Shown in pieces: positions 24,614-35,980 of a DNA stretch of 64,000 nt; position 1 is the first letter of the stretch; every line of letters starts with the position of its first letter. The notes under the pieces were generated by a model. It made no database searches. It was not told the origin of the DNA and saw only the letters and a list, made by a program, of their open reading frames with translations. The position numbers were made by a program, and so were the translations under genes. The stretch is from Phycomyces nitens (Eukaryota > Mucoromycota > Mucoromycetes > Mucorales > Phycomycetaceae), in assembly GCA_022702545.1 (NCBI GenBank), contig JAHRBC010000006.1, positions 3,127,501 to 3,191,500 of the forward strand, written 5' to 3'.

Positions 24614-25953
24614 ATGCGACTTAAAACCATAATTGCTCCCACAGACAAACCCGATGGGCACCATGTTCGGTCCTTGTCGGCTATAAACGAGGAAAGTAGG
24701 GAAATATGTCAAAGGAAAGAAAATAGTTTTCGTAAACCCATCCAAGGACCGCTCAACCTAACTGAAATAAATGAGTTGCGTCAACCGATATTACTTCGAT
24801 CGAATCCAACGGGATATTTGCCTCCAAGACAGACAGACGACCTTGTGAGAGTATCTTTGTTGAATTCTATGGTATATACAAAGAATGAAGCTATCCATAA
24901 AGAAATAGTAAATATGGGCACTGATTGCATTGTACATATACCTCATTGATTGTCTACATTCTATAGCAGCCTAGACATAATGATGATTTTCAGATATCTT
25001 ATTCCAACAAATACGATAGCCCTAGACAACAGATTCAGATTGTAGAAAGCGATTCCGAAAACCACAATGGCAGTGAGGATAATGAGATTGATAGTGAAAA
25101 GGTCTATTTGGATCCAGATAGTCAACAAGTAGATCAAAGTACATTGGAAACTACAAAAACAACTAATCTTGAATCTCGGGGACCTCCTCCTTTGTATACA
25201 TCCAAAAGTCCTTCCAGACCAGCCAGTGTACTGAATACCCCAACAAATTACGTCCCATCTGAGTATACAGGCCAAAGTAGTTCAATGTCTCCTCTGCTAT
25301 CTCCAAGCCCTTACACGCACAAGAAAAACAAATGGGGATTATCTAGACTATTCCGTCGTATGTTGGGCATCAGTCCTTCAAAGTCAAAAACCCACCCGGC
25401 CAATCTTCTTTCTGCACAAGAGTCAGGAACAGGTATTCACTATACGGCAACCGGACAGGCGATACATATAGTATCAAATGTTGGTACACCAGGCGAAGTA
25501 CCGACCTCTTACGAACGCGAAGAAATCCTTTCTAGGATACACGGCGCAAGTTCCATAGGATCCGATACTTCTTCCTCTCAATCTGTCCAACTCGAAACAG
25601 AGCTTATTGCTAGTCAGAGCCAAATTTGGGTATTTCGTGAAAATGACGACAGTCGCTATGGTCCGAATGTTTGGTCCGTATTTGACTATGGAAACCAAAA
25701 GGTGCTCTTTGAACATGCCAGTAAAATACTGTCGAATATGCATGTAGAAGATACCCTGGATTTATATGACAGCCATATAAAACACGGTATAATACCTGTG
25801 ATGATTGTTCCTGCCCAGAACAAAGGCTACTATCTAAGCAATATTTCAACCGAGTCAGTAGCCAAGATTACTATTAACTGTCTGGACAATACGCCAACAA
25901 CACGCTTTGTATTTAGAACAGACGGATTAACGTCCCCGTTTTCAATTGTCTAG
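24614..25953 (+). CDS. Uncharacterised disordered protein with a C-terminal globular domain
   Basis: Two exons (24614-24931 and 24994-25953) give 425 residues. I do not recognise the family. Residues 1-270 are polar and low-complexity, with Pro/Ser-rich stretches such as PPPLYTSKSPSRPAS and a basic patch KKNKWGLSRLFRRMLG that could be a short amphipathic or membrane-binding helix. The last ~110 residues look folded: QIWVFREND, VWSVFDYGNQKVLFEHASK, GIIPVMIVPAQNKGYYLSN and a final strand TTRFVFRTDG. The W...VWSVFDYGNQ..LE pattern faintly recalls a WWE-type fold, but I would not assign it. Expression is suggested only by the clean intron. Confidence 0.65.
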
Positions 25954-26426
25954 TCCATATTTCTTACTATCAAAATAACCATTATTCCATAAATCAATAA
26001 ATCAATAAATATCACCCACATGTCTACTTTTGCCATTTTTACTATCTTTGTCAGACAAGCCTTGTGCGAGTACTAATTGGTTCTGAATAGAGATTCTGTG
26101 TAGCTAAGAGAGGGACAGAAAATATACAAGATGTCCTATACTGTTGGACCGTCTTTCTTTTTTTTCTTTTTAGTATGACACTTGCAATACCCAAAAAATA
26201 CCCATCTAATTATCTGAGAAGACCAGTCAGTACTATCTCACTATGATACAGCTGTTTCCTAGAGTCCTGTTTGGCTAGATAACATTTGATCCAAGGACAC
26301 TACGCTTACCGCAGATGGGTCGGATCTATAAAAAACTGAGATACAGAATCTAGTTTTTTTAATTGATATTATTCGGATTTTCTCTTTTTATCGTTATCTC
26401 GATCTTGTCTAGATTCTAGTCGTAGT
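25954..26426. other. Intergenic upstream of PQ-loop gene
   Basis: AT-rich with repeated ATCAATAA near 25990-26007 and a pyrimidine run near 26155-26171. It carries the promoter of the gene starting at 26427. Confidence 0.45.
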
Positions 26427-27410
26427 ATGGTTAACAGATGGGTTGCTGAACAAGTCTTTAGCTATCTTGGCCTCGTTCTTTGGTCCTTTCAATTGGTTCC
26501 TCAAGGCAAATATTCAATTGGCCAATAATTGAATCATGAATATTATTAACGTGCTCTTGTTTAGTATGGAAAAGTTATCGTAGAAAGTCAACAGACGGAG
26601 TGTCGCCTTGGACGATGCTGATCTGGGCCATATCTGGTTCTCTTCTTGGCAATTACAATGTTGGGTTGAATGTGGCGATTCCTCTCCAAGTCCAGCCTCA
26701 GCTCTTTACATTTATTGCTTTTATTTGTCTGGCCCAAGAGTTGCACTATAGCTACAAGTGGTCTGTCTTGAAGTCTTGGGTAGCCTTTATTGTGACTATC
26801 CTGTTGGCAGGTGGATTCGAAGTCGGGATGGTGTTTGCATTTAGGGTGAATTAATTGAATATCAGAGATGGAGGAACCGAAAGAGAGAGAAATAGTGACT
26901 TGGATTTATGTATAGGCCGCACAAGACAATGGAGTTGACAAGGCAATAACCTTTTTTGGTGTCATTCCTGTCATAACTATTCTTATTGGCTTTGCTCCCC
27001 AATACTACACCATCTTTTGTAAGTATAATCAATAGAGACCAGCCCACTGCTCATCATGTATTTAGGCGATCTAAAGGTAGAAGGGATATCGCATATATTC
27101 TTGGCCATGGACTTTTTTGGATCTGTATTTTCCTTTATTGCTCTAGGTAAAAATATTTGGATAGATTATTATTTTTATAATATCCAATCTTAACTAAAAT
27201 TGAAACGCATCAGCATTCAGAGACAACCTAGACGTTTTGTCTCTTGTCAATTATGCTGGAATCGCCGTTTTCGATGTTGGAATCCTGATCCTATACTATA
27301 TATTCAAATGGTACAATGGAAACGAAGGTGGCAGACGAAAGAGCAGAAGCACCAGTGACACAGAGACCCAGTGCCCTGAAATCCAAATCGAAAAGTGTCC
27401 GGGAGAATAG
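26427..27410 (+). CDS. PQ-loop repeat membrane protein (seven-helix, cystinosin/SWEET-like superfamily)
   Basis: Likely vacuolar or endomembrane transporter for small solutes such as amino acids; the substrate is not predictable here. Five exons (26427-26505, 26565-26845, 26916-27018, 27066-27146, 27214-27410) give 246 residues. The first PQ-loop is LVLWSFQLVPQ, followed by KSYRRKSTDGVSPWTMLIW. The second is VIPVITILIGFAPQYYTIF, followed by GISHIFLAMDFFGSVFS. About seven hydrophobic segments can be counted. The cytosolic tail is polar and ends in CPEIQIEKCPGE. The first intron (26506-26564) appears to use a GC donor (CAAG/GCAAAT), because no GT at that point preserves the strongly conserved PQ-loop frame. 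Confidence 0.88.
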
Positions 27411-27576
27411 ATCTTGGTAGTCTTTATACACACACATATATATATACATCTTGTAATGAACCAACTAATAAACCACCAATAATCACACACACACACTCGT
27501 AATTCTATTCTTGATCGATACCCATCGTATTTTTTCGTTTTTTTTTCGTGGCAAACATTTTAATTAACATGAGGAT

Positions 27577-28015
27577 TTAGGCCAAAGGGGCCTTTTGTTG
27601 AGAAGCCTTTTCGGCAATGCGGGATTGGTACTTGAGGAGGACAGTCTTCATGGAGACTGCCTTTTCGCTGTACAGGTTCTTATCTTTGGTCTCCAACAGG
27701 TACTTATCCAAACCACCCTTCTTATCGATTGTACGGAGAACAGAGGTGGTGACCTTGAGTTCAAAAAACTTTCCTAGAGTTTCGGAGAAAAGCTTCTTGT
27801 TCTGAACATTGGGAAGCCAGTTACGTCTAGTCTTTGTCTTGGAGAAAGGATTCTGTGCAGCCCACCCAGAAATGTCAATTTGGATAAATCAGCCAAGAAT
27901 AGTAATTTCTGCTTACGTTGTTACCAAACTGAATGTGCTTTCCTCCAAACAGACCACGTTGTGCACGCTTAAAGGTGGCTCGCGCAAGGGAGTAAGCGGG
28001 TGTGGCAGACAGCAT
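27577..28015 (-). CDS. MRPL28: Mitochondrial ribosomal protein bL28m
   Basis: Component of the large subunit of the mitochondrial ribosome. Two exons (28015-27917 and 27852-27577) give 124 residues. The start MLSATPAYSLARATFKRAQ can act as a mitochondrial presequence. The bL28 signature then follows: RGLFGGKHIQFGNN in exon 1 and NPFSKTKTRRNWLPNVQ in exon 2, with the basic strand KLFSETLGKFFELKVTTSVL after it. The length fits the bL28 domain with a short fungal C-terminal extension. Confidence 0.92.
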
Positions 28016-28212
28016 GGCGAACAATGAAGAACAGGCCTTTCAGGCTGTGTTTGTCGCAGGGGAGGGTTGGTGCCAAGCCAATGTGACGGTTTGTCATGGA
28101 TAAGCGGGAACTGAACAGCAAGCCTTCTCAATGCGTCTCCTGTAAGAGTTTAGTTTGAGGGTTGGTATTCTTTCCTTTTATTTATTTTCTGTGAACAAAA
28201 GCCCAAAGCACC

Positions 28213-28975
28213 ATGAGCAATCAACCGGTTGATATTGTTGAAGAGATATTGAGACACAGAGAAAGAAATGTAATGAATGGCATGGCATGGCATGGCATGG
28301 CATGGCCAAGTATCTTTTTTTTTTCCAGTCCTAATCTCACACTTTGAAGGGAGTGATTGTAGAATACCACATCAAATGGTTAGGATACGACATTGATGCT
28401 TCTACTTGGGAGTCTGTTCAAGACATTGAGGCGTGAGTATCTTTTTGAGATATTTAGGGGCTGTCTATTGAACAAGCATATATATAACAGTGATTTTCCT
28501 GCTATGAGTCGCAAATATAAAAACAAGGTAGCCCAAGAGAAAAAGATGCCGTTAGAATCCATAAAAGAAGTAGTCGTGGACAGTAAAGAGCAAGATTCTG
28601 ATTCTGAAGACTATATGGACTTTGCACAACATCTTACAGACTGGGAAAGTGAAGTAGACTATATTGCGACTGTTGAGAGGTCTCAATATTCCGGATTAGT
28701 CGTTTATGTCGTATGGTAAGCAGAATCTAATACACTTGAGATGTATTGATAAAGTGGTGTAGGAAGAATGGGAAAAAGACAGTTCATCACTCTACAGAGA
28801 TATATGCAAAGTGCCCTGAAAAGGTAGACTAGCAACGAAAACACACGATTGATATTCACAATCTGGATAGATGTTGGACTTTTTTGAAGCTAATATCGTT
28901 AGAGCAAAGATCACTGCAAAGGACCTTGATAGAAGAAGACGTCAAGGCAGGTCTACTGGCCTTCGAAGGAATTGA
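28213..28975 (+). CDS. HP1 (Swi6-like): HP1/Swi6-type chromodomain and chromoshadow protein
   Basis: Heterochromatin protein; the chromodomain reads methylated histone H3 lysine 9 and the shadow domain dimerises. Five exons (28213-28269, 28350-28432, 28491-28715, 28763-28823, 28871-28975) give 176 residues, the usual HP1 size. The chromodomain begins at residue 5 (VDIVEEILRHRERN) and continues YHIKWLGYDIDASTWESVQD. The usual aromatic-cage tyrosine near the start is replaced, since the family has (Y/F)xVE where this has VDIVE. The hinge is acidic and Lys-rich. The shadow domain reads DWESEVDYIATVERS, VVYVVWKNGKKTVHHSTEI and KCPEKMLDFFEANIV. A GGCAT pentanucleotide repeat sits in intron 1. Confidence 0.92.
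28279..28305. repeat. GGCAT pentanucleotide repeat in HP1 intron 1
   Basis: Five exact GGCAT units plus GG, inside the first intron of the HP1 gene. Confidence 0.9.
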
Positions 28976-29328
28976 GAGGTAACTGTAAAGCTTTATTATG
29001 TATATCTTGCGATCAAACACATAGGTACTGAGACATGAGTAGAGTATTGTATTGTATTGTATTGTTATAGAGCTACTTTGAACTCTGTAATCCAAACAAG
29101 CCAAACACAAAGCTTGTTGTATAAGAGACAATCTCTTTTGTGCACAATATTTATTATATACAACATTTCCACATTAAATAAATACATACATACATAAATT
29201 TATATATCCAACAAGTGTAGGAACTGGTAGGCCTTTTGGAACCTCTTTTGTTTTGATGCAGTTCAAGACCACTAATGAATGACATGTTATATATTTATTT
29301 AATACTTGCAATATGGACAGATAAGCAT

Positions 29329-31442
29329 CTATGCATCGAACTTGATGCTGTGGCTCTCGAATGTAATGGCACCGCCTCTGTAAGCTCCTCTCTTCTTCTT
29401 GTTCTTCTCTGCTCTAAACTTATCACCGCGAGTCTTGATAAGGTCTACGTGTGCTTTCCAGCCGTATGACATCTCATCAGATCCACCCTTGCCGACGTAT
29501 GAGTTATCCTTCAGGCGATCGTCGGTGAATTCTACTTCTTCGGGCTTTACTCTCTGGAATGGTGTTCCTGGCTGACGGGGGCCCTTCTTTTTGGGGAGAG
29601 GCCTAAAGTGAAGTAAGGAAGTACGGGTCAGGAAACATTATTATTTTATTGCTTTGTAATTCACTCATTTGTTCACCCATTTACTATTTCTCATTCAATC
29701 TATAATTCTCACTTTTGGATTGCTGCCTTCTTAGTAACGGAAGATTCAATGGGCTCTTCAGCTTTACGCTTCTTTGAATCCTTTTCATCTTCGGAATCTG
29801 AGGATGAAGAGTCTGAGGATGAAGAGTCTGAAGATGAAGAGTCTGAAGATGAAGAGTCTGAAGAAGACTCGGCCTTCTTGTCAACATCCATCTTCTCGGT
29901 TTCCTCTTCAGAATCGGAATCAGAGGAGCTAGAGTCAGAAGATTCAGCCTTGGCATCGTCCTTCTTCTCTTCCTCATCATCAGAATCAGAGTCGCTAGAA
30001 TCAGAATCGCTAGAATCAGAATCGCTGCTGGAAGAGTCGCTGCTGGAAGAGTCGCTGCTGGCAGAAGCACTGGTGGCAGAAGCACTGGTGGAAGAGACAG
30101 TGCTGGGGTTGCTTACGACCTTTTCATCTTCAGAATCGCTAGAGTCAGAGTCAGAGTCAGAGTCAGAGTCGCTGGAGCTGGAGCTGGAGCTGGAAGAGCT
30201 GGAGGAACTGGCCTTGGCTTCTTCCTTGGCTACTTCCTTGACCACGACCTTTTCTTCCTCATCATCAGAATCGCTAGAGTCGGAATCGCTGGAGTCGGAA
30301 TCGCTGGAGCTAGATGAGCTGGAGGAACTGGCCTTGGCCTCTTCCTTGGCTACTTCTTTAACCACAACCTTTTCTTCCTCGTCATCAGAGTCGCTAGAGT
30401 CGGAATCGCTGGAGCTAGATGAGTCAGAGTCGCTGGAGCTGGAGCTGGAGCTGGAGGAGCTGGCCTTGGCCTCTTCCTTGGCTACTTCTTTAACCACAAC
30501 CTTTTCTTCCTCATCATCAGAGTCGCTAGAGTCGGAATCGCTAGAGTCGGAATCACTGGAGCTGGAGCTAGAGCTGGAAGAGTCAGACTTGGCTGCAACA
30601 GGAGCGGCCTTGGTCTCCTCTTCGTCTTCAGAGTCGCTCGAATCCGAATCGCTTGAATCGGAAGAAGAATCACTGCTAGATTCGGCCTTGGCAGCCTCAA
30701 CTATGGCAGGAACTCCCTTTACTTCCTCGTCATCAGAGTCTGAATCACTGGAAGAATCAGAGTCGCTGCTGGATGATTCAGCAGAGGCCACAACAGGGGC
30801 AGCCAAAGCCTCGATCTTCTTTTCTTCTTCATCCTCAGAGTCGCTGGAGCTGGATGAATCGCTGGAGCTGGATGAATCACTGCTGGAAGAGCTAGATTCA
30901 GAAGCCTTGACTGGAGTAGCAATAGGCTTAGCCTCCTTCATTTTAACATCTTCGTCATCCTCAGAGTCGCTGGAGTCGCTAGAGTCGCTGGAGTCGCTGG
31001 AGTCGCTAGAGTCGCTCGAAGAAGAAGAGGATGAAGAGGATGAAGAGCTGGAAACAGGCTTGGCTTCCTTCATTTCAACATCAGGCTTTTCATCGTCAGA
31101 GTCACTGCTGTCAGAGTCTGAGGAGCTGTCAGAGTCGCTTGAGCTTGAGCTTGAGCTTGAGCTCTCTTCTTTTGCGGGATTTCTGCGCAATGAAGTGTTT
31201 AAGTCATTGCATGTACTTGAGTGGGTTTATATTACCTGGTCTGGTATTCCTTAAAGATTGTCTGGAGATCGGCATTGACAGTTACTTTGGTCTAACAAAA
31301 CATTATTAGACAGGTCCTTTACGAGATCTATTGTTCTTACAGAAGCATTTGCTTTTTTGAGCAAATCAGCTGCTTTCTTCTGACCAGCTTGTACAAGATA
31401 TTGGTACACTAATGCGTCGAGTTCGGGCGTAGTAGATGACAT
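29329..31442 (-). CDS. SRP40 (NOLC1-like): Nopp140/Srp40-type nucleolar phosphoprotein
   Basis: Nucleolar and Cajal-body chaperone for box C/D and H/ACA ribonucleoproteins. Four exons (31442-31341, 31291-31236, 31182-29713, 29602-29329) give 633 residues. The N-terminus is a LisH-type dimerisation motif (ALVYQYLVQAGQKKAADLLKKA). Exon 3 is about 490 residues of alternating acidic Ser/Asp/Glu blocks and basic Lys/Ala linkers. These include three near-identical modules built on EEEKVVVKEVAKEEAKASS and are typical casein kinase 2 substrate blocks. The last exon is the conserved SRP40 C-terminal domain: PGTPFQRVKPEEVEF, DNSYVGKGG, KAHVDLIKTRGDKFRAEKNK and RGAYRGGAI. An alternative start 10 codons upstream exists. 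Confidence 0.95.
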
Positions 31443-31967
31443 TAATGGAGGATAGACGTTTGAATACTTCAAAAAAAAAAAAAACTTTTTTAAGCAGAGG
31501 TTTTTAACTCAGCGTGGCTTGTGGAAGGGCTTCCTCTTTGAATTGATCGCATTTCATTCTGTCTGTCTCTCTCTCTTTTTTTTACATCATCAAAATAAAG
31601 AAGGAAACCGCTTTCCTGATATAGGTAAAGCAGTCATACACCTTTAACTGAACAAGAGGTTTAATGGGATGATATAGCTAAAGAGTATTAAAGAAACCAA
31701 TATAAAAAAAGGTACCCCTTTAACAAACAAACATATACAGTCAAGTCGATAAATCGGATTGAATTCCAAAAAATAAAAATGCAAATCTCAAACTGAATTC
31801 CAAAGGACTTGCTTTCCAGGAAGCAGATTTAATGTTTGATTTATCTATAAAAGCCATGTTGCCAGATATAATGCTATAAAAGAGCTTTGGGTTTTGGTCT
31901 ACTTTGAATCCTACAGCCTATTGTTTGCCAATGACAAGATGTGTTGAATATTGGATTCTCGATTCTT

Positions 31968-32006
<39 letters not shown>

Positions 32007-34118
32007 TGACAACTTGTTTAATTGATTCCGAATATCCAGACCAATAACACCACCGTTTATTGTTTCTACCTAAAAGCCGTTTGATTGATTGCGTTGTTTA
32101 TCTTGATTTACTAGTGATAGATTCTTTCTTTCTTTCTTTCTTTTTTTTTGGTTTCATTTAAACCTGTATTTTCAAGAACCTTTATGATTATATACATGTA
32201 TGAAATTGGCTGGCATCTTGGTTGTGTTTAAACAAAATGATCTAATCAGCAATCATGTATATTGTATTAAAAATTATTCGATTCATAAAACTGGATCAGC
32301 ATTCTGAATATTATCTAGTCGTGATGAGCTTAAAAATAAATAAATGAGAATATCTGGTGCTGTAATGTGTAAATGATGGACATTGAGAATCGATTTTGCA
32401 CAAGTCGAATAGTAGTAATTAATTGATCATTTCGACATCTATTCGACATTAGTTTTTCTTCTTTTTCAGTGTTTTGGCATGCGTGTGTAAAAAAGGCGTG
32501 AGAACAATGGATAAATATGGAAATGAAAACAAGAGATCCAGCGAAATAAGGTGGCAGTGGGTTTTTATCGAGTGTTTCATAATTCAAACGCTTATTTCTC
32601 TTGCTTTACTCCATGAAAAACAATCAAATTCAAAGAACATGCTCAAGAAGTGTGGAACATGATGGTATTCAAGTTTTTGAACACCTTTGGGCCAATAAAT
32701 GAAGAACAAGAGGAGTACAATGACGAGAAATTGAAATATTTCAATTTACGCGTCGTCTATGTGCACCATATTGATAATAAAGGGGTAAAAGCATTGACAA
32801 ATGCATTTTATATCCATTGACTGGATTTGTGGATGAATAGACAGTTTATTTAATACTGTTCATTGAAATGCACTGATTTCAAGTGCCTTGAAACATTATA
32901 CTGCTTCCAATGGTCATCTATTCCATACAAAATAAACTTGGAGCGTAAAATAATATGCGTACCACGTTGTACGGTCTTTACTACAAATTTTGTGACAGTC
33001 TTGGCAGTAAGATTTACTAGTTCAAAACCATGTTGGATTTTAATGGTAAGAACAGTATATTTAGCTCTTTATTGTTGGGTACTTTTTGATATGGCAATAC
33101 TGAAATCAAGGGCCTTGTAAAGTGCCCATGTTCCCTCGAGAACTTTGAGCCTTTTGTATCAAGAACACGAATATAGATTGCCATTTGACATGAATATATT
33201 AAACTAGGGCTAATTTAATAAGAGGACCTATCTTTTGTAAATAATGAAGAAGAAGAAGAGAAAATAGCTGTGCCACTTTTTGTTTATACTCCAGCCATAC
33301 AAAATAAAGTAAAAGTCCACCACATAACTTATGGCTGGTGGGCTGTGTTCCTCACTGCTTTTGAAACAATCTGCCTAAAAAGGCGTTTTCCCATATTCTG
33401 TCATTGACCTATAATTATTGTGAGGATTATTACTATCAGTCCAAGGCGTGTCCGAGAGGATGATTATTTAGCGTAATCTGATCAAGTTTTTTTTTGGTAT
33501 TATTATTATTTTGCAGATTGTACCGTGTTACAAAAAAAATTATATCAAATTATATCAAATTACAAGAGGTTTAGACATCTTTAGGACCAACTAACCGGAC
33601 AATACACTCTTGATGTTCAAAACAAGCCTTGAATGCCAAAAAAGAAAGAAAAAACAGTTTTACAAAACTCTCTTGTGTAAATTAAAAAATTCAATCAAAT
33701 ATAAGCTCATCAGACCATATTTTACTATTATTATTATTATTATTAAAAAAGAAAATTCTGTTGTATTTATCTTTGTTTTGCACAAAAGATGGCCTGGCAT
33801 CAAAAGAGAGAATACGAGTCTCATTATGATAACGACCATTTATTGAACATCTCTCTCTCTCTTGTCATTCTGATCAGTTTTTTCTCTATCTATCTATCTC
33901 TCTTTGTAGGATATAGTAGAATAATTTAAGTAGATATAGAAAATACTGTGTGTTTCACAATGAAAAAGAAGAAGAAGATGTATATATATATATATAAAGA
34001 GATAATATATAGGGGTGTGTACGAAGTATGTTGATAAAGAAAGATTGGATTTTTGTTTTTGTTTGGTTTTTCATTACTATTATTTGCTAGCAAATAACAT
34101 TTAAAAATCACATTGTAT
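31443..34118. other. Large AT-rich intergenic region, 2.7 kb
   Basis: Contains a TA microsatellite (about 31970-32007), TTTC runs near 32126-32143, TTA/ATT tracts at 33500-33512 and 33728-33745 and CTAT repeats near 33885-33900. Short frames at 32661-32820 (starting MVFKFLNTFGPINEEQ) and 32863-33120 read somewhat protein-like but match nothing I know; they may be eroded gene or transposon pieces. No RNA gene was seen. Confidence 0.45.
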
Positions 34119-35980
34119 TTATGCCTTCTTGTAGATCTTGAGGCCAGAGGCACTGGAGCCCTTCTTAATGGCCAGACCAAGGGTGTCATTTTCAGTATCA
34201 AAGGTGGTGTAGAAAGCATTGGTGAAGCTAGATCCAAGGACCCAGTCTCTGTCAGAGCTGCCACGGCTGATGCGAGTAGCACAGCAATCACGGCCATTGT
34301 CAATCTCACGGGTCCAGTATGATGCGGGGAGCTCGATGATGTGGTTTTCCAACTGCAACTTGAGGGTAGGAAGATCCTTGATCTTGGAGCACTTGATGCT
34401 GTAGGTCTTGGTGGAAGAATAGTAGGTTCCTCCAAACTTCTTGTGGAAGGCATCGGCTATAAATAAATCACAAGAGTTAAAAGGTGTTTGTCTTTTTAAG
34501 TCTGTCTTTTTAGTCTGTCTTACCTTGGTGGGCGGGCATGGAGATGTATTCAGAAGAGGTGCTGATGGCGGCAATGGCACCAATCTGCTGCTTGAGGTTG
34601 AGCTTGGAGCCAAAGTTGGCATCACGGATGCAGACCTCCCAGTTCTTGGGTCCACCATCGGGGTTGTTGGAGAGGGGGAGGTAGTTCACATCGCCTTCAA
34701 TGACGCTGGTGTCAACACCACCGAGGACGAGGTAGCCATCGACCTTGTTGTGGCGCTTGACAAAGCCAAAGCCACCAGACGAAACAGTGGGGTCAGTGGT
34801 TGGTGTGGTGGCGGGGGCGGTGGTGTCAGTGGTGGCGGTGTCGGTGGTTGGTGCAGTGACGGCTGTGGCGGGGGTGGTGGTGATTGTGCCGTCAAGAGCA
34901 GTGGTGGAGGTAGAACCGTCAGCATTGGTGGTGGTGACTGAGCCATCAGCATTGGTTACAACAGTGGGCTCGGGAGTAACAACGCCAGATTGGTTAAAGC
35001 CATCGTCTTCAGTGGAAGTGGTGTACATGCCGAACTGGAGACTCTCGATACCAGATCCCTGCTGGTAGGCATTCTGGACAAATGCCGAGGCGGGCAAGTC
35101 GACATCACGCTTATTGAGGCCTAGAGAGAAAAGCCGAGGATTTTTTTTTTAAATATTAGAATAATGGAATGCATGCGCATATATTTCTTAAAGTGTTTAA
35201 TTACCATAAGCAGCAGAGGACTTGATCTTGGTCTGAGTAAAGTTCACGTCACGGCCAAGACCGAGGTATCCATCTAGATGGACAATAAGATGTTTAGTGA
35301 CCAATGATATCGATAAAGAGTTATTTTACCAAAGCCATCGACAAAGCCACTCATGCGGTAAGCACCACCAAAGGGCATGTCATCGACCTTGAGACCGGCG
35401 AAATTAAAGGTGTCGAGATAGATATGGGTGTCAACACAGGCATCTCCGTATTCAACAGAGAACTTCTTGCCAATAGAAGTTACGGTTTCGGAGCGTCTAG
35501 AGTAGTAGGTGCAGCGATCAAGACAGTTTTCAGTCTTGCACTAAAATAAATAATAAATAATAAATAGGTAACATTAGTTTAACGAAAAGGTAATAAATTG
35601 AACACCAAAATCAAAAAGCCAATCTTACCCGAGATCCACGAACCCAGGAATAGCCGGTCGCTAATTAAAGATAAGTAACAAGATATTGGATAATTCAGGT
35701 ACCTACTGGTATCAAAGGCCATGGTGAATTCCTGAGGAGGAGTACCGATCTGGACAGTTCCAGACAGCTAATGGGATCCGAGGTTAGTATAGATATATAT
35801 ATAATATTTATATATATAATGAATTCAAGTCTTGATACTTACAACACCATTCGAGAGTTCCTTTCCACCAGCCTTGACAAAGGAATTGGTGCGCTTGTAG
35901 AGGGGAATCTTTATGGGTTCAGCAGAGGCAGAGAGGGCGAGCTGGGCAAGAGCTGCGAGACAGAGGATTGCAGAACGCAT
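34119..35980 (-). CDS. Secreted pepsin-fold protein, probable inactive aspartyl protease homologue
   Basis: Pepsin family A1 by fold. The start at 35980 gives the signal peptide MRSAILCLAALAQLALSASA and a basic propeptide-like segment (PLYKRTNSFV). GTVQIGTPPQEFTMAFD is the conserved approach to the first active-site loop. There, joining exons across the intron gives FDTTTGYSWVRGSRC in place of the canonical DTGSSDLWV: Asp is kept, Gly is lost. At the second loop the sequence reads AIAAISTSSEYISMP where active enzymes have DTGTT, so the second catalytic Asp is Ser. Other pepsin features remain, such as DGYLGLG, FGMY, DGYLVLGGVD and WVLGSSFTNAFYTTFD. A Thr-rich insertion (TTTNADGSTSTTALDG...) of about 80 residues is inserted before KVDGYLVLGG. 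About seven exons. It looks like a maintained secreted pseudoprotease, not a wreck. Confidence 0.85.

Noticed and set aside
29749..31254. A 501-codon plus-strand frame opposite the Nopp140 gene, rich in Ser/Glu/Leu
   Set aside because: It is the antisense of the Ser/Asp/Glu repeat codons. The minus strand has LisH and SRP40 C-terminal domains joined by proper introns.
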